64,000 nt of DNA. Source: Flavisphingomonas formosensis (lineage in GTDB: Bacteria; Pseudomonadota; Alphaproteobacteria; Sphingomonadales; Sphingomonadaceae). The notes beneath the pieces are model-generated. The model did not search any database and was not told the DNA's origin. It was given only the letters and a program-made list of their open reading frames with translations. The DNA is taken from the NCBI RefSeq assembly GCF_009755815.1, contig NZ_WRPK01000003.1, forward strand, positions 310,001 through 374,000, read 5' to 3'. A program made the position numbers and the translations under genes. Positions 51,722 through 59,066 of the stretch are shown one piece after another; position 1 is the stretch's first letter, and each line of letters opens with the position of its first letter.

Positions 51722-52515
51722 GTGTTTACCAGTCTCAGAAAAAGGTCGTTTGCTTGCGCGGCAGGACGATCGCTGGATTGTCCTATCGGCAGTTCGTCCG
51801 CCCGCGCCAGTTCGTCGAGAACGAGTTCGTCAAGCACGGGCAGCCGAGTTGTGTTCGAAAGCTCGTTGCTCGACCGTTTGGCATCGACGAGCGCCTCGAT
51901 CGCCGATGCGATCTCGCCACTGAGATAGCTCGCCGAAACGAGTTGCTGCAGGTTCATCGGCGGCCGGGCCATTGGATCGAACCGCAGGCTACGGATCGCC
52001 AGTGCGGGGCGAAGCGCGTAGAAATAACGCTTCACCGGCACTGGCGAGCCATCCTCCGGCCAGCGTTCGACGGCATTCCGGCCCAATCGCGCATAATGAT
52101 GCGCGATCGCCCGCGGATTGTGGATTTCGTCCGCGAGCACGGTCAGCGCCGTGACGATCGGATCGTCCTCGCGATAGCGGATCGGAGATCCGATCCACTC
52201 GCCGACGATCGCGTTCGACTTAAGCAAAAGGCCGAGCGCCTTGCGGACGTCCCAGCCGTTGAGGTCGATCTCGTCCTCGATCGGCATCTCGATGACATCG
52301 CGGCCCGGTTCGAGCGAAAGATACCAGTCGCGTGGCCGTACATAGAGAAAACGGACGTCATAGTCGCTGTCGGGCGATGGAAAGCCCCATGCCCGCGAAC
52401 CCGATTCCACCGCCATCAGGATGCGTATGCCGTGCTTCGCCTCGATAGTGGCAAGGCGTGCTTCGATCTCCCGCTGCACGGCGGGATCGATGGTGTGTTG
52501 AAGATTCGTAGTCAT
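51718..52515 (-). CDS. RNA-repair-associated nucleotidyltransferase (COG3541-like, pol-beta superfamily)
   Basis: A 265-residue protein with the pol-beta-type nucleotidyltransferase motif 'GSRAWGFPSPDSDYDVRFLYV' (GSRAWG and the DSDYD metal-binding Asp pair), then 'RPRDWYLSL', 'DLNGWDVRKALGLLLKSN' and 'ALRPALAIRSL'. These blocks match predicted nucleotidyltransferases that often occur in rtc operons. It lies between rtcB and rtcA and is coupled to rtcA. It could add a nucleotide to or modify RNA ends, but its activity is not known to me. The 99-base gap after rtcB holds a strong hairpin. Confidence 0.9.
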   Translation of the reverse strand: MTTNLQHTIDPAVQREIEARLATIEAKHGIRILMAVESGSRAWGFPSPDSDYDVRFLYVRPRDWYLSLEPGRDVIEMPIEDEIDLNGWDVRKALGLLLKSNAIVGEWIGSPIRYREDDPIVTALTVLADEIHNPRAIAHHYARLGRNAVERWPEDGSPVPVKRYFYALRPALAIRSLRFDPMARPPMNLQQLVSASYLSGEIASAIEALVDAKRSSNELSNTTRLPVLDELVLDELARADELPIGQSSDRPAAQANDLFLRLVNT

Positions 52516-52583
52516 GACCTGTTTCCGTTGTGATTATGTGCGTCGGGGATGTGATCCCACGGCCGCTTGCGCCGCCGATGAGC

Positions 52584-52612
52584 GGGGCGGCATCGCCCCG
52601 CGATGCCACCCC
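52584..52612 (-). promoter_or_regulatory. Intra-operon hairpin between rtcB and the nucleotidyltransferase gene
   Basis: A 12-bp stem (GGGGTGGCATCG/CGATGCCGCCCC in the transcript, one G-U pair) with a 5-base loop begins 2 bases after the rtcB stop codon. No T-run follows, so it is not a standard terminator. It could protect rtcB mRNA or partly attenuate downstream expression. Confidence 0.6.
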
Positions 52613-52614
52613 GT

Positions 52615-53841
52615 TCAGCCCTTCACGCACACCACTTGCTTCAGCGTGTGGACGATCTCGACGAGGTCGGCCTGCGCGGCCATCACCGCCTCGATCGGCT
52701 TATAGGCTCTGGGCGTCTCGTCGATGACGCCCGCATCCTTGCGGCATTCCACGCCTGCGGTGTCGGCGATATGCTCGTCGAGCGTCACCTGCCGCTTGGC
52801 CTCGTTGCGCGACATCACGCGCCCCGCGCCATGGCTGCAGCTGTCGAACGCCTCGGCATTGCCGAGCCCACGCACGATGAAGCTCTTCGCCCCCATCGAG
52901 CCCGGAATGATGCCCATCACGCCCCGTGCCGCGCGCACCGCGCCCTTGCGGGTGACGAGCACATTCTCGCCGAAGTGGTTCTCGCGCGTCACATAATTGT
53001 GATGGCAGTTCACCGCCTCCAGCTCCGCATCGAACGGCTTGGCGATCTCGCGACGCAAGGCACGGATGACGTTGGTCATCATCATCCGCCGGTTCAACGC
53101 CGCATAGTCCTGCGCCCAGCCGACCGCCTCGACATAGTCGTCGAAATGATCGGTCCCTTCCGGGAAATAGGCGAGGTCGTCATCCGGCAGGTTGATGAAC
53201 CATTTGCGCATGTCCTGTTTCGCCAACTCGATGAAGAAGCTGCCGATCGCATTGCCGACGCCGCGCGAGCCCGAATGGAGCATCACCCAGACACGCGCCT
53301 CCTCGTCGAGGCAAAGCTCGATGAAGTGGTTGCCCGTGCCGAGCGTGCCGAGATGCACGAGGTTGTTCGTGTTCTTCAGCCGCGGATGCTTGTCGGTAAT
53401 GCGCTGGAACCGCTCGGCGAGCGTCGCCCATGCCTCGACGATCGCCGGCGGCGGATCGCCCCAGGAGCCGGTGTCGCGCTTGCCGCGGCCGACGGTGCGG
53501 CCATGCGGCACCGCCTGCTCGATCGCCGCGCGGATGCCCTCTAGCGTATCCGGAAGATCGTTCGCGGTGAGCGAGGTGCGCGCCGCCATCATGCCGCAGC
53601 CGATGTCGACGCCCACCGCCGCCGGGATCACCGCGCCCTTGGTCGGGATCACCGAGCCGACGGTCGCGCCGATCCCGACATGCACGTCCGGCATCGCCGC
53701 GACATGCTTGAACACGAAAGGCATCTTCGCCGCGCGGGCGAGCTGGCCGCGCGCCTTGTCGTCGACCGGCACGCCGCGCGTCCACATCTTCACCGGCACG
53801 CCGCCCTCGACATGCTGCACATCATAAGTCGTCTCGGTCAT
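52615..53841 (-). CDS. rtcB: RNA-splicing ligase RtcB
   Basis: A 408-residue RtcB, the same length as the E. coli protein. 'PDVHVGIGATVGSVIPTKGAVIPAAVGVDIGCGM' (short parts: VGVDIGCGM) holds metal ligands, and 'SCSHGAGRVMSR' places the guanylylated histidine at residue 337, the same position as in E. coli RtcB. It joins 2',3'-cyclic phosphate or 3'-phosphate RNA ends to 5'-OH ends using GTP. ATG 53841 (second of ATGATG) sits 5 bases after AAAGGAGG. A longer in-frame reading to 54000 exists only because the Y RNA segment happens to be open. Confidence 0.97.
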   Translation of the reverse strand: MTETTYDVQHVEGGVPVKMWTRGVPVDDKARGQLARAAKMPFVFKHVAAMPDVHVGIGATVGSVIPTKGAVIPAAVGVDIGCGMMAARTSLTANDLPDTLEGIRAAIEQAVPHGRTVGRGKRDTGSWGDPPPAIVEAWATLAERFQRITDKHPRLKNTNNLVHLGTLGTGNHFIELCLDEEARVWVMLHSGSRGVGNAIGSFFIELAKQDMRKWFINLPDDDLAYFPEGTDHFDDYVEAVGWAQDYAALNRRMMMTNVIRALRREIAKPFDAELEAVNCHHNYVTRENHFGENVLVTRKGAVRAARGVMGIIPGSMGAKSFIVRGLGNAEAFDSCSHGAGRVMSRNEAKRQVTLDEHIADTAGVECRKDAGVIDETPRAYKPIEAVMAAQADLVEIVHTLKQVVCVKG

Positions 53842-53866
53842 CATGACCTCCTTTGATTTCCATCGT

Positions 53867-53991
53867 ACCGGCGACGAGGGTGTGGCGAGACGTTCCTGAT
53901 GCTCTATCCACCGAGCTACGGGCCGAAGCCCGGCCGGAGTCGAACCGGCGACCGTCAGATTACCGATGTAGTCCCGCCAGCATTCGCCGGT
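53867..53991 (-). ncRNA. Y RNA, YrlA-like, with tRNA-like module, in the rtcB leader
   Basis: Transcript folds, outside in: stem ACCGGCGA (53991-53984) with TCGCCGGT (53874-53867); internal loop; stem TGGCGGGAC (53979-53971) with GTCTCGCCA (53891-53883, one G-U); asymmetric loop; short stem TCTGA (53959-53955) with TCAGG (53899-53895). On top sits a tRNA-like fold: T-arm GCCGG-TTCGACT-CCGGC (53949-53933), an acceptor-like stem CGGGC-TTCG-GCCCG (53932-53919) closed by a UUCG loop, UA, and a D-arm GCTC-GGTGGATA-GAGC (53916-53901). This is the layout known for YrlA Y RNAs: a tRNA mimic fused to a Ro-binding stem. It sits 25 bases before the rtcB start in the operon leader. Confidence 0.85.
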
Positions 53992-53996
53992 TTTTG

Positions 53997-54059
53997 TCAT
54001 TCCATATCACCCCCCCTGAGGGGGGCTGCCGCGGATGCGAAAAGATCTTTGTTGGCCAT
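53997..54059 (-). pseudogene. N-terminal remnant of a TROVE-domain (Ro60/Rsr) gene
   Basis: A 20-codon ORF with GAAGGAG 7 bases before its ATG, encoding MANKDLFAS then AAAPLRGGDME and stop. From memory, bacterial TROVE (Ro/Rsr) proteins usually begin MAN(K)xLFxS, so I read this as the start of rsr with the rest (about 500 codons) deleted. The position fits: in Salmonella-type loci rsr lies between the sigma-54 promoter and the Y RNA. A CCCCCC-TCA-GGGGGG-type hairpin (54011-54025) near codons 12-17 could mark the scar. It could instead be an unrelated leader peptide. Confidence 0.55.
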
Positions 54060-54079
54060 CGTCCAACTCCTTCGTGATC

Positions 54080-54107
54080 GGGGCGGCCGGCCCATTCCGG
54101 CCGCCCC
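54080..54107 (-). promoter_or_regulatory. Strong hairpin in the rtc operon leader
   Basis: A perfect 11-bp inverted repeat, GGGGCGGCCGG/CCGGCCGCCCC, with a 6-base loop, lies between the sigma-54 promoter and the ribosome binding site of the TROVE-like remnant. No T-run follows. It may stabilise the leader or affect the ribosome at the remnant ORF. Confidence 0.6.
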
Positions 54108-54162
54108 TCGGCTCCGCTTGTCCGGTTGGGCGGAAAATCGCCGTGCCGGACGTCTCCTATTC

Positions 54163-54178
54163 AGCAGGATGCGTGCCA
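54163..54178 (-). promoter_or_regulatory. Sigma-54 (-24/-12) promoter of the rtcB operon
   Basis: Read on the minus strand: TGGCACGCATCCTGCT. It matches the sigma-54 consensus TGGCACG-N4-TTGCW, with GG and GC exactly 10 bases apart. It faces rtcB and the gene of the sigma-54 activator RtcR is divergent next to it, so RtcR is the expected activator. Transcription should begin about 12 bases downstream, near 54150. Confidence 0.9.
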
Positions 54179-54229
54179 ATCAGAAAAAGCGGTCTTAAAA
54201 AACGACAAGCCATTTATTTCGCTGAATTT

Positions 54230-54291
54230 TATCGTTCAGGCTGCAGATCGGGTAAAAATCTGGTCTGGGCGATTTCCTATCTGAAACGATA
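54230..54291. promoter_or_regulatory. Candidate RtcR upstream activator sites
   Basis: TATCGTTCAG (54230-54239) and CTGAAACGATA (54281-54291) form an inverted pair (TATCGTT(T)CAG half-sites) about 50-110 bases upstream of the -24/-12 promoter, the usual distance for enhancer-type activator sites. A further CTGAA lies at 54222. Their pairing and place suggest RtcR binding, but I know no fixed consensus for this regulator. Confidence 0.5.
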
Positions 54292-54297
54292 CAAGTT

Positions 54298-54311
54298 TAT
54301 CCTATAGGATA
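54298..54311. promoter_or_regulatory. 14-bp perfect palindrome upstream of rtcR
   Basis: TATCCTATAGGATA is perfectly self-complementary and lies 39 bases before the rtcR start. It could be a binding site for a dimeric regulator or overlap the rtcR promoter -10 region (TATAGGAT). Confidence 0.45.
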
Positions 54312-54350
54312 TGTTCACGACGCAGCACTTGCGATTAATTGAGGCATATC

Positions 54351-55949
54351 ATGAAACCCCTCACCGTCATCGGCTTCCTGGGCTCCACGCTGGATGCCAG
54401 CAAGTTCGGCCCCACGCGCTGGAGCAAGTGGCGCCCTTCGGTCGGGCTGACGATGCATGAGGATCTGCGCGTCGACCGCTTCGTGATGCTGCACGGAACG
54501 GCACACAAACGGCTCGCCGACTATGTCGCGGCCGACATCGCCGACGTCTCGCCGGAGACGCGGATGGACCTGCGCGTGCTCGACCTCGTCGATCCGTGGG
54601 ACTTCGAGGAGGTCTATGGCAAGCTGCTCGATTTTGCGCGCAGCTATCCTTTCGATCCCGAGGCCGAGGATTATCTGATCCACATCACCACCGGCACGCA
54701 CGTCGCGCAGATATGCCTCTTCCTTTTGACCGAGGCACGCTATTTGCCCGGGCGTCTGCTCCAGACGCAGCCGCGGCGCGGTACCAGCGACGGGGCAGGC
54801 GTTTGGACGACCATCGACCTCGACCTTTCGCGCTACGACAGCATCGCGACGCGCTTCGCCGCGGCGAGCGCGGAGAGCACTTCCTTCCTCAAATCCGGGA
54901 TCGAGACGCGCAATTCCGCCTTCAACCGCATGATCGACGAGATCGAGCAGGTCGCGCTCCGCTCGCGCGCGCCGATGCTGCTGATGGGACCGACCGGCGC
55001 CGGCAAGAGCCAGCTCGCGCGGCGCATCTATGAGCTCAAGCGGCTGAAGCATCAGATCAAGGGACCGTTCGTCGAGGTCAATTGCGCGACCTTGAAGGGC
55101 GATGGCGCGATGTCCGCGCTGTTCGGCCATCGCAGGGGCGCCTTCACCGGCGCGATTGCGGATCGCCCGGGCCTGCTGCGCGCGGCCGATGGCGGCATGC
55201 TGTTCCTCGACGAGATCGGGGAGCTCGGCATCGACGAACAGGCGATGATCCTGCGCGCCATCGAGGACAAGCGCTTCCTGCCCGTGGGCGCGGATCAGGA
55301 GGCGGCGTCCGATTTCCAGCTGATCGCCGGCACCAACCGGGATCTCGGAACGGCGGTGGCTGCGGGCGCCTTTCGCGACGATCTCTATGCCCGGCTCAAT
55401 CTGTGGACCTTCGCCCTGCCGGGTCTTGCCGAACGGCGTGAGGATGTGGCGCCGAACCTCGATTATGAGCTGGACCGCTTCGCCGAACGGGAAGGCCTTC
55501 GGGTCGGTTTCAACAAGGAGGCGCGGCAGCGCTATCTCGGCTTCGCTACGTCGCCGGAGGCGAGCTGGCTCGGCAATTTCCGCGATCTCGCCGCCAGCGT
55601 CACGCGCATGGCGACGCTTTCGCCGACTGGGCGGATCGATGTCGATTGCGTCGAGGCGGAGATCGCCCGGCTGAGGCGGCTTTGGTCGGCCAGTGCGGGC
55701 GTGGACGGCGATGCGGCGTTGCTGGATGCGGTGCTGGGCGCGGAGCGGCTCGCTGCCATCGACCCGTTCGATCGTGTCCAGCTGGCCGAAACCATTCGCG
55801 TCTGCCGGGCCAGCCGTTCGCTGTCCGAGGCGGGGCGCGCGCTGTTCGCCGTTTCGCTTGCGCGGCGCACCAGCGCCAACGACGCCGATCGGCTCAGAAA
55901 ATATCTCGCGCGGTTCGATCTCGACTGGCCGGCGCTGCAGACGGTCTGA
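54351..55949 (+). CDS. rtcR: Sigma-54-dependent regulator RtcR (CARF-AAA-HTH)
   Basis: A 532-residue RtcR, the same length as in E. coli. Residues 1-180 form the CARF-like (CRISPR-associated Rossmann) sensor domain ('VIGFLGSTLDASKFGP...RWSKWRPSVGL' in parts). The AAA+ domain follows: Walker A GPTGAGKS (~212-219), the sigma-54 contact loop GAFTGA (~263-268) and Walker B 'GGMLFLDEIGELG'. A Fis-type helix-turn-helix ends the protein. Damaged RNA ends are thought to be sensed by the CARF domain, after which the activator drives rtcBA. The ATG at 54351 follows GAGG. It is divergent from the operon it should control. Confidence 0.96.
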   Translation: MKPLTVIGFLGSTLDASKFGPTRWSKWRPSVGLTMHEDLRVDRFVMLHGTAHKRLADYVAADIADVSPETRMDLRVLDLVDPWDFEEVYGKLLDFARSYPFDPEAEDYLIHITTGTHVAQICLFLLTEARYLPGRLLQTQPRRGTSDGAGVWTTIDLDLSRYDSIATRFAAASAESTSFLKSGIETRNSAFNRMIDEIEQVALRSRAPMLLMGPTGAGKSQLARRIYELKRLKHQIKGPFVEVNCATLKGDGAMSALFGHRRGAFTGAIADRPGLLRAADGGMLFLDEIGELGIDEQAMILRAIEDKRFLPVGADQEAASDFQLIAGTNRDLGTAVAAGAFRDDLYARLNLWTFALPGLAERREDVAPNLDYELDRFAEREGLRVGFNKEARQRYLGFATSPEASWLGNFRDLAASVTRMATLSPTGRIDVDCVEAEIARLRRLWSASAGVDGDAALLDAVLGAERLAAIDPFDRVQLAETIRVCRASRSLSEAGRALFAVSLARRTSANDADRLRKYLARFDLDWPALQTV

Positions 55950-55966
55950 ATTCGGTTGCCGGCCCC

Positions 55967-56743
55967 TTACCCGGGTCGCTGCGCGAGCAGGAACAGGCGC
56001 GGGAAGGGCAGCAAGACCGTGCCGTCCGCCAGCGCGGGATAGGCGTCGGCGACGGCCGCCTCGTAGCGGGCGAGATAGGCATCGCGCTCTTCCGCGTCCA
56101 GCGGATCGAGATAGGGCCGCAAACCGCTGCCCTTGAACCATTCGACGATGCCGGCCGCGCCATCGGGCAACGGATGATGGTAGACGGTGCGCCACACGTC
56201 CAGCCGCTGCGCCCGGCCATGCAGCAGGCGGAAATAATAATCCGCTTCATGACGGGGTGCGCGGCTCTGCCACGCGGTGGCCAGCTTGGCCGACCATGGG
56301 CCATCGGCCGCCACCTCGCGCATCAGGCGGTGTGCCGGCTCGTCGAGATTGTCCGGCATCTGCACGGCCAGCGTGCCGTCCGGCGCGAGTTTCCCGAAAA
56401 GGCGCGGAAACAGCGCCGCATGATCCGGCAGCCATTGCAGGACGGCGTTGGCGAGGATCAGGTCGTAGCGTTCGGCCGGGCTCCAGCCGGCGATGTCCGC
56501 GACCGAAAAGTCGACGTCCGGCATGCGGCGGCGCGCAGCCGCGATCATGTCGTCGGAACTGTCCAGGCCGCTGATGCGGGCCTCGGGATAGCGGTTTCGC
56601 ATCAATTCGGTCGAGTTGCCGGGCCCACAGCCGATATCGATCGCATGGGCCACAGTCGCGGTGGGCACATGGGCGAGGAGATCGAGGATCGGCCGGTTTC
56701 GTTCATCCTCGAACTTGCGATATTGCGCGGCAGACCAGCTCAT
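55967..56743 (-). CDS. tam: Trans-aconitate 2-methyltransferase-like protein
   Basis: A 258-residue class I SAM methyltransferase of the Tam family. 'WSAAQYRKFEDERNRPILDLL' is the family's N-terminal motif, 'AIDIGCGPGNSTELM' is SAM motif I, 'ANAVLQWLPDH' is the conserved post-motif, and 'AVQMPDNLDEPAHRLM' follows. Tam methylates trans-aconitate, a by-product that inhibits aconitase. The start at 56743 is chosen because family members begin MSWSA; upstream codons to 56836 are not typical. It is convergent with rtcR, 17 bases apart. Confidence 0.9.
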   Translation of the reverse strand: MSWSAAQYRKFEDERNRPILDLLAHVPTATVAHAIDIGCGPGNSTELMRNRYPEARISGLDSSDDMIAAARRRMPDVDFSVADIAGWSPAERYDLILANAVLQWLPDHAALFPRLFGKLAPDGTLAVQMPDNLDEPAHRLMREVAADGPWSAKLATAWQSRAPRHEADYYFRLLHGRAQRLDVWRTVYHHPLPDGAAGIVEWFKGSGLRPYLDPLDAEERDAYLARYEAAVADAYPALADGTVLLPFPRLFLLAQRPG

Positions 56744-56894
56744 CGGCTTCACTCCTGAAGCGCCGCGAAATGTCCGAAACGGGGGAAATTTGCAATCACG
56801 GTAACTGCCGTGGCGCATTGCTAACGCTCTGTTCACAAGGGACTGCCAAAGCTGTTAGACGTAGGTGGCTGATGCATTTCTTTGAGTGAAGGCT

Positions 56895-58964
56895 ATGCGG
56901 GAACGGCGCGAAGCGGAGGATCCGTGGATCCGGCTGATCGCAGCGAGCGAGAGGATGGCTTCGTCGCGATCGATCGATGCCGTCGTGGAAATCCTGCGGG
57001 AGACGGCACGCGACGTCGTGGGGGCCGACGGCATCTGCGTGGTGCTGAGACAGGACGATCATTGCTATTATGCCGGGGAGGACGCGATCAGCCCGCTCTG
57101 GGCGGGCAGCCGCTTTCCCGCGGAGAGCTGCATTTCCGGTTGGTCGATGATCAACCGCAAGACCGCGGTGATTCGGGACGTGCTGTCCGATCCCCGCATT
57201 CCCCGGCATCTCTATGAGCCGACCTTCGTACGCAGCCTCGTGATGGCACCGATCGGGCTGCCCAATCCGACGGCGGCGATCGGCGCCTATTGGCAGGACT
57301 TGCGCAACCATGATCGCGAGACGATCGCCCGCCTCGAGGCGCTCGCTCGCGCCGCCGCGCTGGCGATCGAGAATGCCCGGCTGATCGAATCGCTGCAGGA
57401 TAGCGAACGGCAGCGGCGCATCGCCTTGAATGCCGGCCGCATGGGCGTCTGGCGGATCGAGGTCACGACCGGCGTGCTGGAGGCGTCGGACCTCTGCAAG
57501 ACGGCGTTCGGACGCGATCCCGCCGAGCCCTTCACCTATGGGGACATGCAGTCGGCGACGCATCCCGACGATCGCGACCGCCTGTCGCGCGCCATGCACG
57601 AGACGCTGACCTCCGGTGCCGATTACGACATTGAATATCGCATCCTGACGCCCGGCGGGGAGGAGCGGTGGATCGAGTTTCGCGGTCAGCCGAGCTTCAG
57701 CGCCGAAGGCGAGCCCATGTCCGTATCGGGTGTTTCCATCGACGTGTCTGATCGGCGCCGGCTGGAGGCGCAACTGCGCGATTTCGCCACCACGCTGGAG
57801 GAGAGGGTGGTCGATCGCACCCGCCAGCTCGTCCGCACGCAGGATGCTTTGCGCCAGTCGCAACGGCTGGAGGCAATGGGTCAGCTCACCGGCGGCGTCG
57901 CGCATGATTTCAACAATCTGCTCACCCCAATTCTCGGCAGCCTGGATCTGCTCAAGCGGCGCGGCATTGGCGACGCGCGCGAGCAGCGGCTGATCGACGG
58001 GGCGCTGCAATCCGCGGACCGGGCCAAGACGCTGGTCCAGCGTCTGCTCGCCTTCGCCCGGCGTCAGCCGCTCAAGGCGTCGGCGGTGGATCTCGCCGCG
58101 CTGATCCTCGATCTGACGCCGCTGATCGGAACCACCGTCGGCGCGCAGGTCGAGCTCGTGCTGGATCTGCAGGAGGATCTGCCGCTGGCGTGGATCGATG
58201 CGACCCAGATCGAGACGGCGCTGCTCAACCTCGCGATGAATGCGCGCGATGCGATGGAGGAAAGCGGAACGCTGCGCATAGAAGCGCGTCACGTCATGGT
58301 GGGCGAAGGGCATGCGGCCGGGCTGATTCCGGGATCCTATGTCCGCCTGGCGGTGGTCGATACCGGCAAGGGCATGGACGAGGAGACGCGGCGCCGCTCG
58401 ATCGAGCCCTTTTTCTCGACCAAAGGCATTGGCCAGGGGACCGGTCTCGGCCTCTCCATGGTGCATGGCGTGGTCGCGCAGCTCGGTGGGGCTCTCAGTG
58501 TGGCGAGCGAGCCGGGCGTCGGCACGGTGATCGAGCTGTGGCTTCCTACGACATCCGAACCGATCCTCGTGACCACGGTCGACGACAATGCGATCCCCGA
58601 GCGCTGGGGCATGGCGCTCGTCGTCGACGACGAGGATCTCGTGCGTGTCGCGACGGCGGACATGCTGGCCGAGTTGGGTTTCGATGTGGTCGAGGCTGCG
58701 TCGGGGATGGAAGCGCTTGCGATGCTCGATCGATATCCCGACATCGATCTCTTGGTAACGGATCATCTGATGCCGGAAATGACCGGAACGGAGCTGGCCG
58801 CTGTGGCAAGCGTCCGCCGTCCGGATCTTCGCGTGCTCGTCGTATCGGGCTATTCCGATGCGATCGGCATTTCACCTGGGCTGGCGCGCCTGGAAAAGCC
58901 TTTCCGGCAAACCGATCTCGCCCAGAGCCTGGCCGCGATCATGAAGAGGCCCCGTTTCCCCTGA
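56895..58964 (+). CDS. Hybrid sensor histidine kinase (GAF-PAS-HisKA-HATPase-REC)
   Basis: A 689-residue cytoplasmic kinase. GAF domain (~20-165), PAS/PAC (~180-300), coiled coil, HisKA with VAHDFNNLL and His337, HATPase (~430-560; GQGTGLGLSMVHG), and a receiver (~570-685) with phospho-acceptor Asp623 (TDHLMPEM) and Lys in LEKPF. This is the same kinase subtype as the second module of the giant kinase at 21.9 kb. The ATG at 56895 follows GTGAAGG; GTG at 56886 is an alternative. No partner regulator is adjacent. Confidence 0.92.
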   Translation: MRERREAEDPWIRLIAASERMASSRSIDAVVEILRETARDVVGADGICVVLRQDDHCYYAGEDAISPLWAGSRFPAESCISGWSMINRKTAVIRDVLSDPRIPRHLYEPTFVRSLVMAPIGLPNPTAAIGAYWQDLRNHDRETIARLEALARAAALAIENARLIESLQDSERQRRIALNAGRMGVWRIEVTTGVLEASDLCKTAFGRDPAEPFTYGDMQSATHPDDRDRLSRAMHETLTSGADYDIEYRILTPGGEERWIEFRGQPSFSAEGEPMSVSGVSIDVSDRRRLEAQLRDFATTLEERVVDRTRQLVRTQDALRQSQRLEAMGQLTGGVAHDFNNLLTPILGSLDLLKRRGIGDAREQRLIDGALQSADRAKTLVQRLLAFARRQPLKASAVDLAALILDLTPLIGTTVGAQVELVLDLQEDLPLAWIDATQIETALLNLAMNARDAMEESGTLRIEARHVMVGEGHAAGLIPGSYVRLAVVDTGKGMDEETRRRSIEPFFSTKGIGQGTGLGLSMVHGVVAQLGGALSVASEPGVGTVIELWLPTTSEPILVTTVDDNAIPERWGMALVVDDEDLVRVATADMLAELGFDVVEAASGMEALAMLDRYPDIDLLVTDHLMPEMTGTELAAVASVRRPDLRVLVVSGYSDAIGISPGLARLEKPFRQTDLAQSLAAIMKRPRFP

Positions 58965-59066
58965 TCGGTGTCGCTTCCGCTATGTCACCGTCGAGGTGAA
59001 TCGATCCATTGCCGGCAATGGGTTTCGCAGCGGAAAGCGGGCGGCGTTTGCCGCCCGCTCCGTCGA

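Noticed and set aside
53867-53960. Ordinary tRNA gene upstream of rtcB
   Set aside because: T-arm and D-arm are present but in permuted order: the T-arm precedes the acceptor-like stem, which is closed by UUCG with no free 5' and 3' ends and no anticodon loop. It fits a Y RNA, not a tRNA.
53842-54000. N-terminal extension of RtcB by about 52 residues
   Set aside because: The frame is open by chance through the Y RNA. AAAGGAGG and the family's normal start place translation at 53841, giving exactly 408 residues with His337.
54315-56195. 626-codon minus-strand ORF
   Set aside because: Antisense to rtcR with no protein-like features.
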